Part shown: positions 11,143 to 22,133 of the stretch, piece after piece
Numbering within the stretch: position 1 is the stretch's first letter
How the letters are laid out: each line of letters starts with the position of its first letter
Assembly: GCF_020283565.1 (NCBI RefSeq)
Contig: NC_060062.1
Location: forward strand, 57,806,439-57,870,438
Origin: Trifolium pratense
Lineage: Eukaryota; Streptophyta; Magnoliopsida; Fabales; Fabaceae
Reading direction: 5' to 3'
Length of the DNA stretch: 64,000 bases
Notes under the pieces: generated by a model
What the model was told of the DNA's origin: nothing
The model's database searches: none
The model's input: only the letters and a program-made list of their open reading frames with translations
Translations under genes and position numbers: made by a program

Positions 11143-11880
11143 GATTGTTGAAACCTCTTTATGGTTTGAAGCAATGATTTGATAAATTTGCTTCGTTTAA
11201 CCTCTCATATAGTTTCAAGCAAGCTCAAGCTAATCATACTTTCTTCATCAAGTTTAGGGATGGCAATGAGCGCCAATGTGTGCGGGTTTGACACTTACCA
11301 AACCCACACCCGAAATCATCACCCAAATCCAAACCCAAAGGCTGTTCGGGTGGCAAAACAACATCCACACCCACACCCATTGGGTTCGGGTTTTTTCCAC
11401 CCAAACCCAAACCCGCAGCACATTTGAAAATAATTTGCAAATTTAAGAAATTAAATTCCAACATAGACTTTGAATTAAATTACAACTAAAATTAATGTCT
11501 TCCAAGGAAATTCAAACATATAGACTTTCAAGAAATTAAATTACAACTAAAATTTAAGGTCTTCCAAGGAAATTGAGGGAGACTATGGGGGTAATTAGGT
11601 AATTATAAAATATTTCGGGTGGGTGTATGAGTTTCGGGTGTGAGTTTGACTGATACCAAACCCACACCCATATTATCGGGTGTCACCCGAACCCAAACCC
11701 AAACCCAATCAAATCGGGTTTCGCCCGTTGACTTGGGTTTGGGTTCGGGTGGGTCTCTCGGGTTTGGATTTTTTTGCAATCCCTAATCAAGTCTCCCTAA
11801 CTCCCACTTATTTCTGGCTTTACTTGTGTATGTGGTACTAAACTTGATGCCTCTTTTTGATGTTTTTTTTATCATTGATT
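11143..11880 (+). pseudogene. Copia reverse transcriptase fragment, split by a hAT insertion
   Basis: The frame from about 11149 reads LKPLYGLKQ, a stop, then FDKFASFNLSYSFKQAQ and NHTFFIK. This is the conserved copia RT stretch with the LYGLKQ motif. The hAT-type element at 11255-11785 interrupts the coding sequence right after FFIK. Beyond it only poorly matching residues remain. No other domain of this element survives nearby. Confidence 0.7.
11255..11785. mobile_element. hAT-type non-autonomous element, 531 bp
   Basis: Termini TAGGGATGGCAAT and (reversed) TAGGGATTGCAAA are flanked by ATCAAGTT (11247-11254) and ATCAAGTC (11786-11793), an 8-bp duplication with one mismatch. The interior is dominated by CCCAAACCC / GGGTTCGGG runs in both orientations. 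ORFs across this low-complexity DNA are artefacts. The 8-bp duplication and TAGGG termini point to hAT. Confidence 0.75.
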
Positions 11881-12129
11881 ATTTTTTTTCATATTTTATT
11901 AAGACCTATTTTTAATATTCGAACAGGCCTTAGAGAGACGACCCTGATAAATTGTAGTTAGTGTAATTGTTTTTTTTTTTGCTGTAATGTAATATTTCTA
12001 TGTTTAATTTTGAATGAAAATAAAAGCAATATATTTGTTTCTTTTTTTATGATAAAAAATTTCAGCAACATATTTGTTTTATATTCTCGTTGTATTAGTG
12101 TATAAATCTTTTTGAGAATAATATGTAAT

Positions 12130-12330
12130 ATCTTTAGAAAAGATTATATTTTGATTTAAATTTAAATATATTCAAGATTAAATATCATTAAAATTTATAT
12201 TTGAGATTATGTTTAAAATATTTTTAGCAAGGATATTTAAGTTAGAAATATTTTCTTGTATATGTAAAAGAATAAAAAATTTCTTGCATAACAATTTAGC
12301 TCTATATAAGGATATTCAAGGAATTTTTCA
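12130..12330 (+). repeat. Diverged copy of the 10150-10360 upstream region
   Basis: Blocks such as TCTTTAGAAAA, AAATATCATTA, TTTATATTTG and the CAATTTAG-CTCTATATAAGG promoter-like end occur in the same order as upstream of the ORF at 10470. The coding part is not conserved here. Confidence 0.45.
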
Positions 12331-12599
12331 GTTTGTAAAAAAAATTATGAACTTCCAATTTCTAAGGGTTGAACCCTTTATTTTGTTTCTATGGAACTTC
12401 CAATTTCCTTTGTGCATGTCGATCTATATGAACACCGGATAAATGAAACTCCAAGAGATGTTTGTGGCTGATCATATACACATGAAGGACCCCACTATAT
12501 GAGTAAACCCTAATATTCTTTTATATAAGCATTAATAAACTCATTTCCAAGGTATGATATTCCGTTTCCAATTTAGCACACATTCTTACCTCATTCAAA

Positions 12600-12974
12600 T
12601 ACTGACTTGAGCATTGGAGTGTTAACATTTGATTAATTCCCAAAATAACCCTCCAAGTTAGAGCCTTTTACTAACTCATACACCACAAATGGGCCTACAC
12701 CCCCCCTCTCATACTTAACTTTTAAATGAGCCCAAATCTCTAATTCTCTCAAAAACCTGTTTTCTTTTTCACATAACTAACTCCTAAAATTTACTATCAT
12801 CTAATTTAATCTCAATCCCCAATAAATAAACCCAAGACATATATCATGTCACAATAAATTTAAATTCACAAAAGCACAATTTTACACATAAGCACATAAT
12901 CAGACAACACATCACATACTTAATTAAATCAAATATTCCTAAAAATAATTCTAAATTAGAATTGGGGCGTTACA
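12600..12974 (-). repeat. Gypsy-type LTR 5' end
   Basis: On the - strand it opens TGTAACGCCCCAATT at 12974, a terminus typical of plant gypsy (chromovirus-like) LTRs. It then runs AT-rich to a G-run near 12703. The other boundary is not visible. Confidence 0.45.
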
Positions 12975-14307
12975 GGTTCCACAACCATCATTTTTTTGTT
13001 CTCGGTTGCCCATCGCCCTTACCATCAACCTTAGGTAGGTTCACATCATCCATAGGATCAACCATAATTGAAGTAATTCATAAGAACACTATTAGCTTCG
13101 GTATCACAGTTGTCCGCTACTTAAATAGTAAACTATCATTCTCTACTTAAGTAGCGAATTTGACTAATACAGACTTTGTCTGACGTGACTCAAACGAAAT
13201 GCATACAAAATGGTATGAGAAAATTTTAGATTCACATTACTTTTGCATTCAACTCAGTGTGAGGTCTGTGGAGTTCCTTGATGCTTTGATTGTGTATTGG
13301 AAACAAGATTTTTATGAAAATGGTGGAGTTACTTAAGTAGCGAATTTGTCCAACAATACATCACGATTTCGGTACTTAAGTAGTAGATCTGAGAAAAAAA
13401 ATCCAGGTTGTTTCTGGGGATAAAAAAATCTTAAAACATTGGTGAATTTGAATATTGTTTACCCATTTGCTACATATATGGCTCGCTGCCTAAGTAATGG
13501 TCAAAGATATTTTGAAATTAAGTGCTACATATATTTGAGGCCCGATGTTTGTAGCCCACCTTTGTGCTTCACTGCTTGTTGTCTAAAATTACGACCAACT
13601 TCATAGAAGTATATGAGATATTCTTTCATGACCCAAAAATTTGGACCACATTCTTGGTCACACACAAGAAAAATAAATGTAGAAAAAGTAATAATAAAAT
13701 AATATATAATTTTTTAAATGATTAAATTATTTGTTGTGTTTGAGTGTGTGATCAAATTTAATTTCTTGGTCTCATGACCACATAAGAATAACTCGAAGTA
13801 TATTTGCAGTGGATTTATCCGGCCAGCACCGGAACAAACAACCAACACAGAAAATACAAGGACATTCATTCAATTTTTACTATTCATATATAACTCACAA
13901 CATATATGTTCAACTTCTGCCATTGCGATCACTTTGTTGATAGATAATCTCTAAGTACATTTTCAGGGTGCATTTAACATACTAAAAAAAAGAGATCGAA
14001 CAAAATAACTTCCACTATATTGTCTTTGATTTTAAAATTGTTCCCGCGATTGGAAAAACTGGAGGCCAAGAGATTAGACAAAAGCTGAAATTTTTGTCCC
14101 TTACTAAACAACAAGACAAACTTTTGTCATCTACACAAGTTGTTTAATATATCAATCTTTTGTCGATCAAACATCGTATTAGACAAAATTTATTCATTAT
14201 TTTATCTTTTATCGTGTGTATATAATGATGTCATATATTATTCTATCTAATATTTACATTTTCCAGATTATAATCAGAGTATGAGACCTATACAGTCTAA
14301 ACATTAA
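12975..14307. other. Intergenic, repeated CTACTTAAGTAG motif, no gene
   Basis: The palindrome (C)TACTTAAGTAG occurs at about 13143, 13331 and 13373, with a variant CTACTTAAATAG near 13119. Two copies are followed by CGAATTTG. Otherwise there is no ORF or element boundary that I can support. Confidence 0.4.
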
Positions 14308-14839
14308 TTAAAAAATGGTGAGCACTCCGGTACACATCTTATGTGGACGTGTACCGGTACACTGTTAAGGTGTATAATTTTAATTGGTCCACATGTAATA
14401 ATAATTTAACATGGCATTTCAGGACTTCTTTAAATAGAAATTTCCTAAATTACTCTTTTAATTTACAAAAATTTTAAAATGGAAATTAAAGAAATTTCCT
14501 AAATTGTCTTTTGTCAAAATAAATAGAGATGTTTTGTAAAAAAAAATAAATAAAAAAAAGATGAGATGTTTTAAATGAGATGAGATTTTTAATTTACAAA
14601 AATTTCAAAATGTTTTTTTTTTTTTACAAAAGAGTTTTTTTTTCATCAATTTCTATTATTTTTTATACTTATAGCATCACTCATTTTGAAGCATTTCTTT
14701 CAATTTCTCGTAAAGTTCATATTTTTGTTTCATATATGCAATTTCGAGGTTTTTCAATTTCCGGCGGTTTTTTTTTTTTTTGTTTTAGGTTATGGGTATC
14801 ATTCTTCTCTTTCTTGCATCAAAAAATTCTTACTAAATA

Positions 14840-14985
14840 CCCCCTCCGATCCTATATATAAGAAAAAGTTTATTTTTAAATTCAATGTAAAGTTGATGTA
14901 TCTAGACTATAATGTTATCTAGATACATCAATTTTACAATGAATCTAAAAAATAAACTTTTTCTTATATATAGAATCGGATGGAG
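14840..14985. mobile_element. Stowaway MITE, 146 bp
   Basis: It folds back almost completely: CCCCCTCCGATCC...AAGAAAAAGTTTATTTTT pairs with its reverse ending GGATGGAG. TA dinucleotides flank it (14838-14839, 14986-14987). Confidence 0.8.
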
Positions 14986-16099
14986 TAACATTTTCCTTTA
15001 GGGTTTGTTTGTTTCGAAGTAGATGGAGTGAAAGGGAGGTGAGAAAATATTTGTAATAAAGGGTAATTTTGGTAGAAACTCTCAAATATCTCAAATGTTA
15101 TATATTTTTTAAAAAACTCTCTCAAATATTATATATACGGTACCTTTTTTTTTTGGAAAACTCTCATATATATATATATATGGGGTTTTCTAACTTAGAC
15201 CCTAGTTAGGTCTAAGTTAGCAAGGTGCACCTTTTGAGTTGGACAAAAATACCCATTTTTTTTTTTTTTGAAACAATAGAGCAACTGGGGCATATATGTA
15301 ATTTGCATCATCAGAACGCGCGCCCCCATGACTTCTCGCGCCTCCCATGCAACAACAACAACCATAACATTTTTTAAATTTCTTCCAAATTTCGACCTCA
15401 TTTTACGTGCGAATCGAACGCCGATTTCAAAAACTAATACCGGAAACCTTTGTAAAATTGAAAAACGATCAAAATCCATATAAGGAACGTCGAGTTTCGT
15501 TGAGTATTGAGGGAGATCGAACCGGGTCAAAATACCGGGTCGCACGACCCGTTTCTGCATAAAACGGGTGGGAGGGACGATGAACAGTGCGCGTCGCCCA
15601 CGCCCACTCTCACCGGAGGCGCGTGGGGGCGCGTGCGGCCTCAGGGAGGCTCTATTTTTTTTTTTATTTTTTCATAATAAAATAGTAGATAATATTCTGG
15701 AAATTTTGGTATATTGTATGAAATTTTTGGAGATCCGAAACTATTTTTAGTTAATTAAATGAGTAAAAAGGTAATTAAAAATATTATAATTCCATACAAA
15801 ATTTCCAAAATTTTATGCAAAGTACTATGAATTATTTAGAACCCTCTTGTGTACCTCACTCTCCCTAGTTCAAGTCATGAAATTATTTTCACAAATTCCG
15901 CTGATTATTTAAAACCATTTAACAAATAATAATAATAATTTCATAGATTTGTACTCTGAAACCAATTGTTTTTTTATTTGTTTCTAATAAAATATTAGAT
16001 AATATTCTGGAACTTTTGGTATATTTTATGAAATTTTTTGAGACCTGAAACTATTTTTCGTTAATTAAATGAGATAAAACGGTAATTAAAAACTATTGT

Positions 16100-16395
16100 T
16101 TGCTTCTGAAACCATTTAGCTGGAAGAATGGTTTCAGAGAGTTATACTGTGAAACCATTCTAGCAGTAAAATGGTTTCAGAAGCAAACAATTAAAAATCA
16201 ACTCCCCTGAAACCATTCTATCAGTGAAATGGTTTCAAAGTACAACGCTCTGAAACCATTGTACCAGCTAAATGGTTTCAGAATGGTTTCAGAAGCAAAC
16301 AATTAAGAAATTACTCACTGAAACCATTCTACCAGTAAAATGGTTTCAGAATACAACTATGTGCAACCATTCTACAAGCTAAATGGTTTCAGAAA
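16100..16395. repeat. Cluster of CTGAAACCATT / AATGGTTTCAG palindromes (left arm)
   Basis: Several short stem-loops are built from GAAACCATTC, 6-10 bases, then AATGGTTTC, separated by AAGCAAACAATTAA-type spacers. The mirrored cluster lies at about 16925-17205. Confidence 0.75.
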
Positions 16396-16404
16396 AATAT
16401 ATAT

Positions 16405-16690
16405 GGGGGCTGCTAATTTAGACCCAGTTGGGTCTAAATTAGCAAGGTGCACCTTTTGAGTTGGACAAAAATACCCTTTCTTTTTTTTTAAAAAAAAAAA
16501 AAAAAAAACATATTGGCGCTGATCCAGTGTCACGTGCCTACTGCAGGACCACCGTTACAGACCGTTGATTTCCATCAGACGGCCAAGAGATGATCTCATC
16601 ATGGCTGTCGGATCAATCAGACAGTCTAGATCATCCATCTCCATGATAAGCCAGCGCGTGCACCACACTAGATCTGCGCCTGGAGAGAAA
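16405..16690 (+). mobile_element. One-ended relative of the foldback terminus
   Basis: GCTGCTAATTTAGACCCAG and AAGGTGCACCTTTTGAG repeat the terminal motif of the surrounding foldback with base changes. A GC-richer segment follows (GACGGCCAAGAGATGATC). No matching right end is seen, so it is a truncated second insertion in the loop. Confidence 0.5.
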
Positions 16691-16924
16691 ATTTCATTTT
16701 AAAAAAGCAGGACACGTGTCAACTGCTGGGTGGTTGGCGTGTTTTTTTTTTCATTTAATACTTTAAACTCAATTATTTCGTTGTAAATTAATTTTTTATT
16801 TTTTTATTTTTATACCAAAATTCATAATTTTTTTTTGTCTACAAATAGAGACTTGGTTCGTTTGATTTGGACACAAAAAAAAATACTCAATTTTTCACTA
16901 CCTTTAATTATCTTTATATAATAC

Positions 16925-17205
16925 TAGAATGGTTTCACAGTATAACTCTCTGAAACCATTTTACTGGTAGAATGGTTTCAGTGAGTAATTTCTTTATTGT
17001 TTGCTTCTGAAACCATTCTGAAACCATTTAGCTGGTACAATGGTTTCAGAGCGTTGTACTTTGAAACCATTTCACTGATAGAATGGTTTCAGGGGAGTTG
17101 ATTTTTAATTGTTTGCTTCTGAAACCATTTTACTGCTAGAATGGTTTCACAGTATAACTCTCTGAAACCATTCTTCCAGCTAAATGGTTTCAGAAGCAAA
17201 CAATA
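16925..17205. repeat. Cluster of GAAACCATT / AATGGTTTC palindromes (right arm)
   Basis: This is the reverse-complement counterpart of the 16100-16395 cluster, with the same spacers. Confidence 0.75.
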
Positions 17206-18113
17206 GTTTTTAATTACCGTTTTATCTCATTTAATTAACGAAAAATAGTTTCACGTCTCAAAAAATTTCATAAAATATACCAAAAGTTCCAGAATATTAT
17301 CTAATATTTTATTAGAAACAAATAAAAAAACAATTGGTTTCAGAGTACAAATCTATGAAATTATTATTATTATTTGTTAAATGGTTTTAAATAATCAGCG
17401 GAATTTGTGAAAATAATTTCATGACTTGAACTAGGGAGAGTGAGGTACACAAGAGGGTTCTAAATAATTCATAGTACTTTACATAAAATTTTGGAAATTT
17501 TTTATGGAATTATAATATTTTTAATTACCTTTTTACTCATTTAATTAACTAAAAATAGTTTCGGGTCTCCAAAAATTTCATACAATATACCAAAATTTCC
17601 AGAATATTATCTACTATTTTACTATGAAAAAATAAAAAAAAAATAGAGCCTCCCTGAGGCCGCACGCACCCCCACGCGCCGCCGGTGAGAGTGGGCGTGG
17701 GCGACACGCACTGTTCATCGTCCCTCCCACCCGTTTTATGCAGAAACGGGTCGTGCGACCCGGTATTTTGACCCGGTTCGATCTCCCTCAATACTCAACG
17801 AAACTCGACGTTCCTTATATGGATTTTGATCGTTTTTCAATTTTACAAAGGTTTCCGGTATTAGTTTTTGAAATCGGCGTTCGATTCGCACGTAAAATGA
17901 GGTCGAAATTTGGAAGAAATTTAAAAAATGTTATGGTTGTTGTTGTTGCATGGGAGGCGCGAGAAGTCATGGGGGCGCGCGTTCTGATGATGCAAATTAC
18001 ATATATGCCCCAGTTGCTCTATTGTTTCAAAAAAAAAAATGGGTATTTTTGTCCAACTCAAAAGGTGCACCTTGCTAACTTAGACCTAACTAGGGTCTAA
18101 GTTAGAAAACCCC

Positions 18114-18144
<31 letters not shown>

Positions 18145-18290
18145 AGAAATTCTCAAATATTTTTTTTGTACAATATTAGAGATATTTGAGAGTTTCTACC
18201 AAAATTACCCTTTACTAAAAATATTCCTTCAAATTTTTTTAATTTTTTAATCAAACAAACTTAACGCCTTTCATTAACTAGTTAATGTTC

Positions 18291-18530
18291 AATACATAAG
18301 AGAATAATCTCAAATCTACGAAAACTAGCTCAAGAATTGGTCGCCCGAGCAAGTGAACGAGCAACCATATTCACTTGTCTCCTAACAAACTTCACTTCAA
18401 AGTTTATACACGATAACATAATTTGGATAATATCAGCAACAATTAAACTAAATTCCGAATTATCACTATGCCTCGTTCGAATAGCTTCAGTTAAAACCTG
18501 CGAGTTGCTTTCAAATTGAACCCTATCCAG
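18291..18530 (-). pseudogene. LINE RNase H C-terminal fragment
   Basis: The - strand reads VQFESNSQVLTEAIRT, then SEFSLIVADIIQIMLSC, NFEVKFVRRQVNMVAHSLAR and a stop. This is the end of the RNase H domain found at the 3' end of plant L1-type elements and of related ORFs. The rest of the element is missing. It sits inside the MULE. Confidence 0.7.
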
Positions 18531-19099
18531 ACCTCTATTAGGTAAATGAATATTTTTCCGATATATTAGATCATTAAATTATTAGGTAAATGAATATTTT
18601 TCCAAAATAAATCATTTTTTATCATTTAAAATATTATAATAACTAAATACTATTTATCAAAATTATAAAAAAAATAAAATTTTTATCACTCATAATAGTC
18701 AATATTGATTTTTTTTTTATGAAAAAATGTAAAAACGTTTGTGTATTCCTTATAAAACATTGAAATTGTGTCTTTTCTTATGAAATTATTATCTCTGAAA
18801 TACAATAATCGGCAACTAATTTTTTTGATTTAATAAATAATTATTAATTGATCTAATGTACCGGTAGATTGAATTTTTTCATATGTACCATAGAAGCCCC
18901 CTAATAAGTCTGAGGGCTTTACTTACATAAGCCCTCAACAAGTTTTATTAGAAAATTGAGGTTTTCATGTAGTGTGTGATTCTTAAAAAAAAAAAAAAGA
19001 AGAGTAATTCTACCAACTATGATTAAGGGTGCGTTTGATATGCTAAAACTTAAGGGACTTGACAGGACAACTTCAGTTGTATTGTACGTGTTTGATTTT

Positions 19100-20000
19100 A
19101 ATTTTTTTCTCAAACAATTCAATACGACCTAATTGGAACGAGACTCGTGACATTTGAATTTTTAGCAATATAATATTTCGATGCCAACTAATTGGATTAC
19201 CTGTGAATCAAAAACCTAGTTATCAGAAAAGGATTATTAAGTTGCTACCAATTCTACTGATAAGAACCAAAGAAATAAATTGACCAGATTGAAATGTAAA
19301 ACACTTAAGAATTTAAATGTCGACAATGTAACAGTTCAACATCAACTAGGTAGATTAACTATGACTCAAGAAACGTAATTAATATGAAATGAGTGTTAAG
19401 TCTCAACTAATTTTCTCAATTGTGACATAGGGAATCAATTCATCTCAGGTAATCTATTCAACTTGACCTAATTGAAATGATAAACACTTAAAAAGTTGAA
19501 TTTTAACATTCTAGCTAACAGTTCAATCTCATATTGTTGGACAAACTATTACACCAGAAACCTAGTTATTATGAAAGGATTGTTAAGTCACAACCAATTA
19601 GACCGAAAGGAACTAAGGATATCAAACATTCTCAATCTCACTATTCAACTTGACCAAGTGGGAATGAGAAACACTTAAGAATTCAAATTCTAAAATCAAA
19701 CAATTCAACCTCAACTAGTTAGATTAACTATGACTTAAAAAAACATAGTTCAAATGAAATGACTATTAAGTCTCGACTAATAATGTCAATTGTGTCAACA
19801 GAAATAAAAAATTTTAGATCAAACCCTTCAACTTGAAACATAGTTCATATGCAAACTTAACTAATTATACTTACTTTATTAAGGAATTCAATTTTTCTCA
19901 ATCAAGTCATTCAATATCACTTAATTGGACTAACAATAACTTATGAATTTAAATTTGGACAATTAAGCATGTCTAGAACAATATCAAAAGTTCATTTACA
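19100..20000. repeat. Degenerate tandem repeat, period about 180-200 bp
   Basis: Phrases recur in order several times: ATTCAAC(C/T)T, AACTAGNTAGATTAACTATGACT, ATGAAATGANTNTTAAGTCTC, AACTAAT, then AACACTTAANAANT. Copies are much diverged. It is non-coding. Confidence 0.5.
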
Positions 20001-21132
20001 AAACTTTAGTATTTTTTAATATGAGACGAATTAAATATGAATTTTGTAAATCAAAATATCAAGATAAAAGTAACGAATATTTTGACCTAGAAATCAAATT
20101 TTGTGCTCCTTACTTTTGGACAAAATTTTTATAATACGCTACACATATTTGCAAAATCATCAGAAATATACATCAACTTTACAACATGACCAAAATTGCA
20201 TGCATAAACATTTTGTGGGGATCAAAACATGATATTTTCTTATGAAGATGAAAAATTAAATTTAGTAATTTTGTATCGATAACAAACTTATTTAATCTTG
20301 TAAAATATAATGAATCACTAAAGATTAACAATATTACAATAAATATATAAACATATTAAAAAATTTAAGTTTTTTTTTTTTACTAAAAAATAAATATTTT
20401 TTAATAATTATATGCACTAATGATTAGGTGGTAAATGAATATTAATCTTTACAAACTAATAATATTAAAAAAAATAGAAAGGTAATAATATTGAAATATT
20501 AAAATCGTAGTTGGATCAATCATATTAATAATTTTAAAAGTTTTTTTTGTTTGAATAATTAAAAAAGTTATTAAAATCATATTTTAATTTTTAAGAAAAT
20601 ACAAAATACTAAAATAATATTATTTATAAGATATTAGAATATTATTAAAATATTTGAATTTGTTGAAAATCATATATAAGTTGAAAGATATTATGCATGG
20701 TTTGATTTATCGTGGAAGGATACATTTGCCAATATTAAAAAGTAGTGTTTAATATAAAAAACTTAATAAAGAAATAAAATCTGCATTAATTTTTTTTTTG
20801 ACAAATCTGCATTAGTTACTATATTACTTGTTAACCACATCAGCGGTGTACCGGTACTGGTACACATCCACATAATATGTGTACCGAAGAATTCACCTTA
20901 AAAAATAAACAATAACTATTTATTCATTAATTTAAGTAAAGAACTTCCTAAAGAGCTCGAAAGACACCTAATAATATAATAGAGAAAAAAAATATAGAGG
21001 TTGACAAAGCATACAACGGTTCAAAATTCATAACCACCAAATTCCAAACGCCAAAAAAGTACAACTATCGTTTTGGCCACTTTCTTTTTCTTAATTAGAT
21101 GCTTATTACCATTTCACCCTTCTTCCTACCCT

Positions 21133-21140
21133 TTTATATA
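21133..21140 (+). promoter_or_regulatory. TATA box of the SAUR gene
   Basis: TTTATATA lies about 90 bp before the ATG at 21229, followed by a pyrimidine-rich leader with CTTTCTCACACACA. This is a typical short SAUR promoter arrangement. Confidence 0.55.
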
Positions 21141-21228
21141 CCAACCAAAACCGAACCTTCCCTTCACTTTCTCACACACAAGCATTACCCATAATTATCT
21201 TCTTAATTTGTTTCTTCAACTTTCCAAT

Positions 21229-21621
21229 ATGGAAAAAGTTGCAAAACTAACAAAGCTTAAGTCAGTGCTCAAGAAATGGAACACCTTCACATATTACAAC
21301 AATAATAAGCACAACCGCTCCAGCATCAGAGCGGTTGCTAACGATGATGTTGACTCATGTGCGTTGTCGGGACAAGACCTTCGCCCAGTGTTCGTTGGAA
21401 AGACGCGACGACGTTACCTTGTAAATTCTGAGGTTGTTGAACATCCGCTTTTCCGGGAGCTTGTGGATAGGTCTCGTGACTCGACCGATGTAAACATCGA
21501 TGATGATGAGGTTAACGTGGCTTGCGAGGTTGTCCTATTCGAGCATATGTTGTGGATGCTCGAGAACTCTGATCCTCAACCTGAATCGCTGGATGAACTT
21601 GTTGATTATTACAGTTGCTAG
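21229..21621 (+). CDS. SAUR family protein (small auxin-up RNA), 130 aa
   Basis: Intronless and small, as SAURs are. The N-terminus MEKVAKLTKLKSVLKKW is basic and leads to the SAUR core: FVGKTRRRYLVNSEVVEHPLF and RELVDRS, then CEVVLFEHMLWMLEN and ESLDELVDYYSC at the end. This pattern (VGKTRR, HPLF, FEHLLWML) matches the subgroup that includes Arabidopsis SAUR76-78. SAURs generally promote cell expansion by restraining PP2C-D phosphatases; whether this subgroup member does so is inference. The frame is open upstream, but the ATG at 21229 gives the usual N-terminus and follows the TATA box by a normal leader. Auxin response elements were not convincingly identified. Confidence 0.9.
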   Translation: MEKVAKLTKLKSVLKKWNTFTYYNNNKHNRSSIRAVANDDVDSCALSGQDLRPVFVGKTRRRYLVNSEVVEHPLFRELVDRSRDSTDVNIDDDEVNVACEVVLFEHMLWMLENSDPQPESLDELVDYYSC

Positions 21622-22133
21622 ATGTGTCGTGTTACTTGTTGCAAAAGCAATTGCAGATTATGTGTAACAATTTAAAGCAAATTAACGATCATGCATTAAT
21701 GGTGATGATGACAATAACATCCCTTGTATGAAAATATACATAATTAATGCATGATCCTTGATATTGATTGTAATTTATTTATAAGATATGATTAACCAGA
21801 GATTGGTCATTGAGATCAATCAGGTGGTGTATTGCTTTATGAATCGTTTTGAAGTCTCACCTTGATTTTAATTCTTTTTTTACTTCTAATAAAAATTATT
21901 ATTATGAGCATTACTTTCAGAGTATTATTATATTCTTCTATATGGAGTACCATTTTATTTTTAGTCCCATTTTTTAATGATATTTATAATTTGGGGATGT
22001 ATTTGTCGATTCATGAAAACGAGGTTTTAAAATTTGGAGGACTAATTATTCACCAAAATAAAAATAAAAATTTGAGGACTGATTTATCTATTGAATGTAG
22101 TGTTGTTCTTCTTCATAAGAGAACCACGACATA

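Larger units (their letters stand above)
15182..18113. mobile_element. 2.93-kb foldback element with about 1.2-kb near-identical arms
   Basis: The arms 15182 to about 16350 and about 16930 to 18113 are reverse complements with only scattered differences, mostly homopolymer length and single bases. Each tip is itself a small hairpin (CTAACTTAGACCCTAGTTAGG region) followed by AAGGTGCACCTTTTGAG. Each arm contains the same 120-codon ORF (about 15195-15560 on -, 17738-18100 on +). It starts MQKRVVRPGILTRFDL and has no recognised domain, so I regard it as an arm sequence rather than a gene. Flanks are (TA)n, so a TATATATAT 9-bp duplication is possible but not provable. Probably MULE-related. Confidence 0.75.
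15001..18260. mobile_element. Tourist/PIF-like element split by the foldback
   Basis: The left end GGGTTTGTTTG follows TTA (14998-15000). The right end (reversed GTTTGTTTG) precedes TTA (18261-18263). Subterminal GGGTAATTTTGGTAGAAA and CTCTCAAATATCTC occur inverted on both sides of the inner foldback. The 3-bp TTA duplication and GGG...GTTTG terminus suit PIF/Harbinger (Tourist). Confidence 0.55.
14317..20897. mobile_element. Mutator-like (MULE) non-autonomous element, 6.58 kb, with nested insertions
   Basis: Termini GGTGAGCACTCCGGTACACA and (reversed) GGTGAATTCTTCGGTACACA continue as TIRs of about 50-60 bp, including TATGTGGA(C/T)GTGTACC and GGTACAC. The exact 9-bp direct repeat TTAAAAAAT flanks them at 14308-14316 and 20898-20906, the Mutator hallmark. 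No transposase ORF is present. The interior holds a Stowaway MITE, a Tourist-like element enclosing a 2.9-kb foldback, a LINE fragment and a degenerate tandem repeat. It must have moved with enzyme supplied in trans, before or after some of the nested insertions. Confidence 0.8.

Noticed and set aside
11179..11464. Proline/asparagine-rich ORFs on both strands
   Set aside because: Produced by CCCAAACCC low-complexity sequence of the hAT element.
15195..18100. Pair of identical 120-codon ORFs as genes
   Set aside because: They lie in the two arms of a foldback with no promoter context or domain, so they are kept only as arm content.
18337..18519. 60-codon ORF on +
   Set aside because: Antisense of the LINE RNase H fragment.
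21073..21228. N-terminal extension of the SAUR ORF
   Set aside because: Covers the TATA box and leader; the ATG at 21229 gives the family N-terminus.
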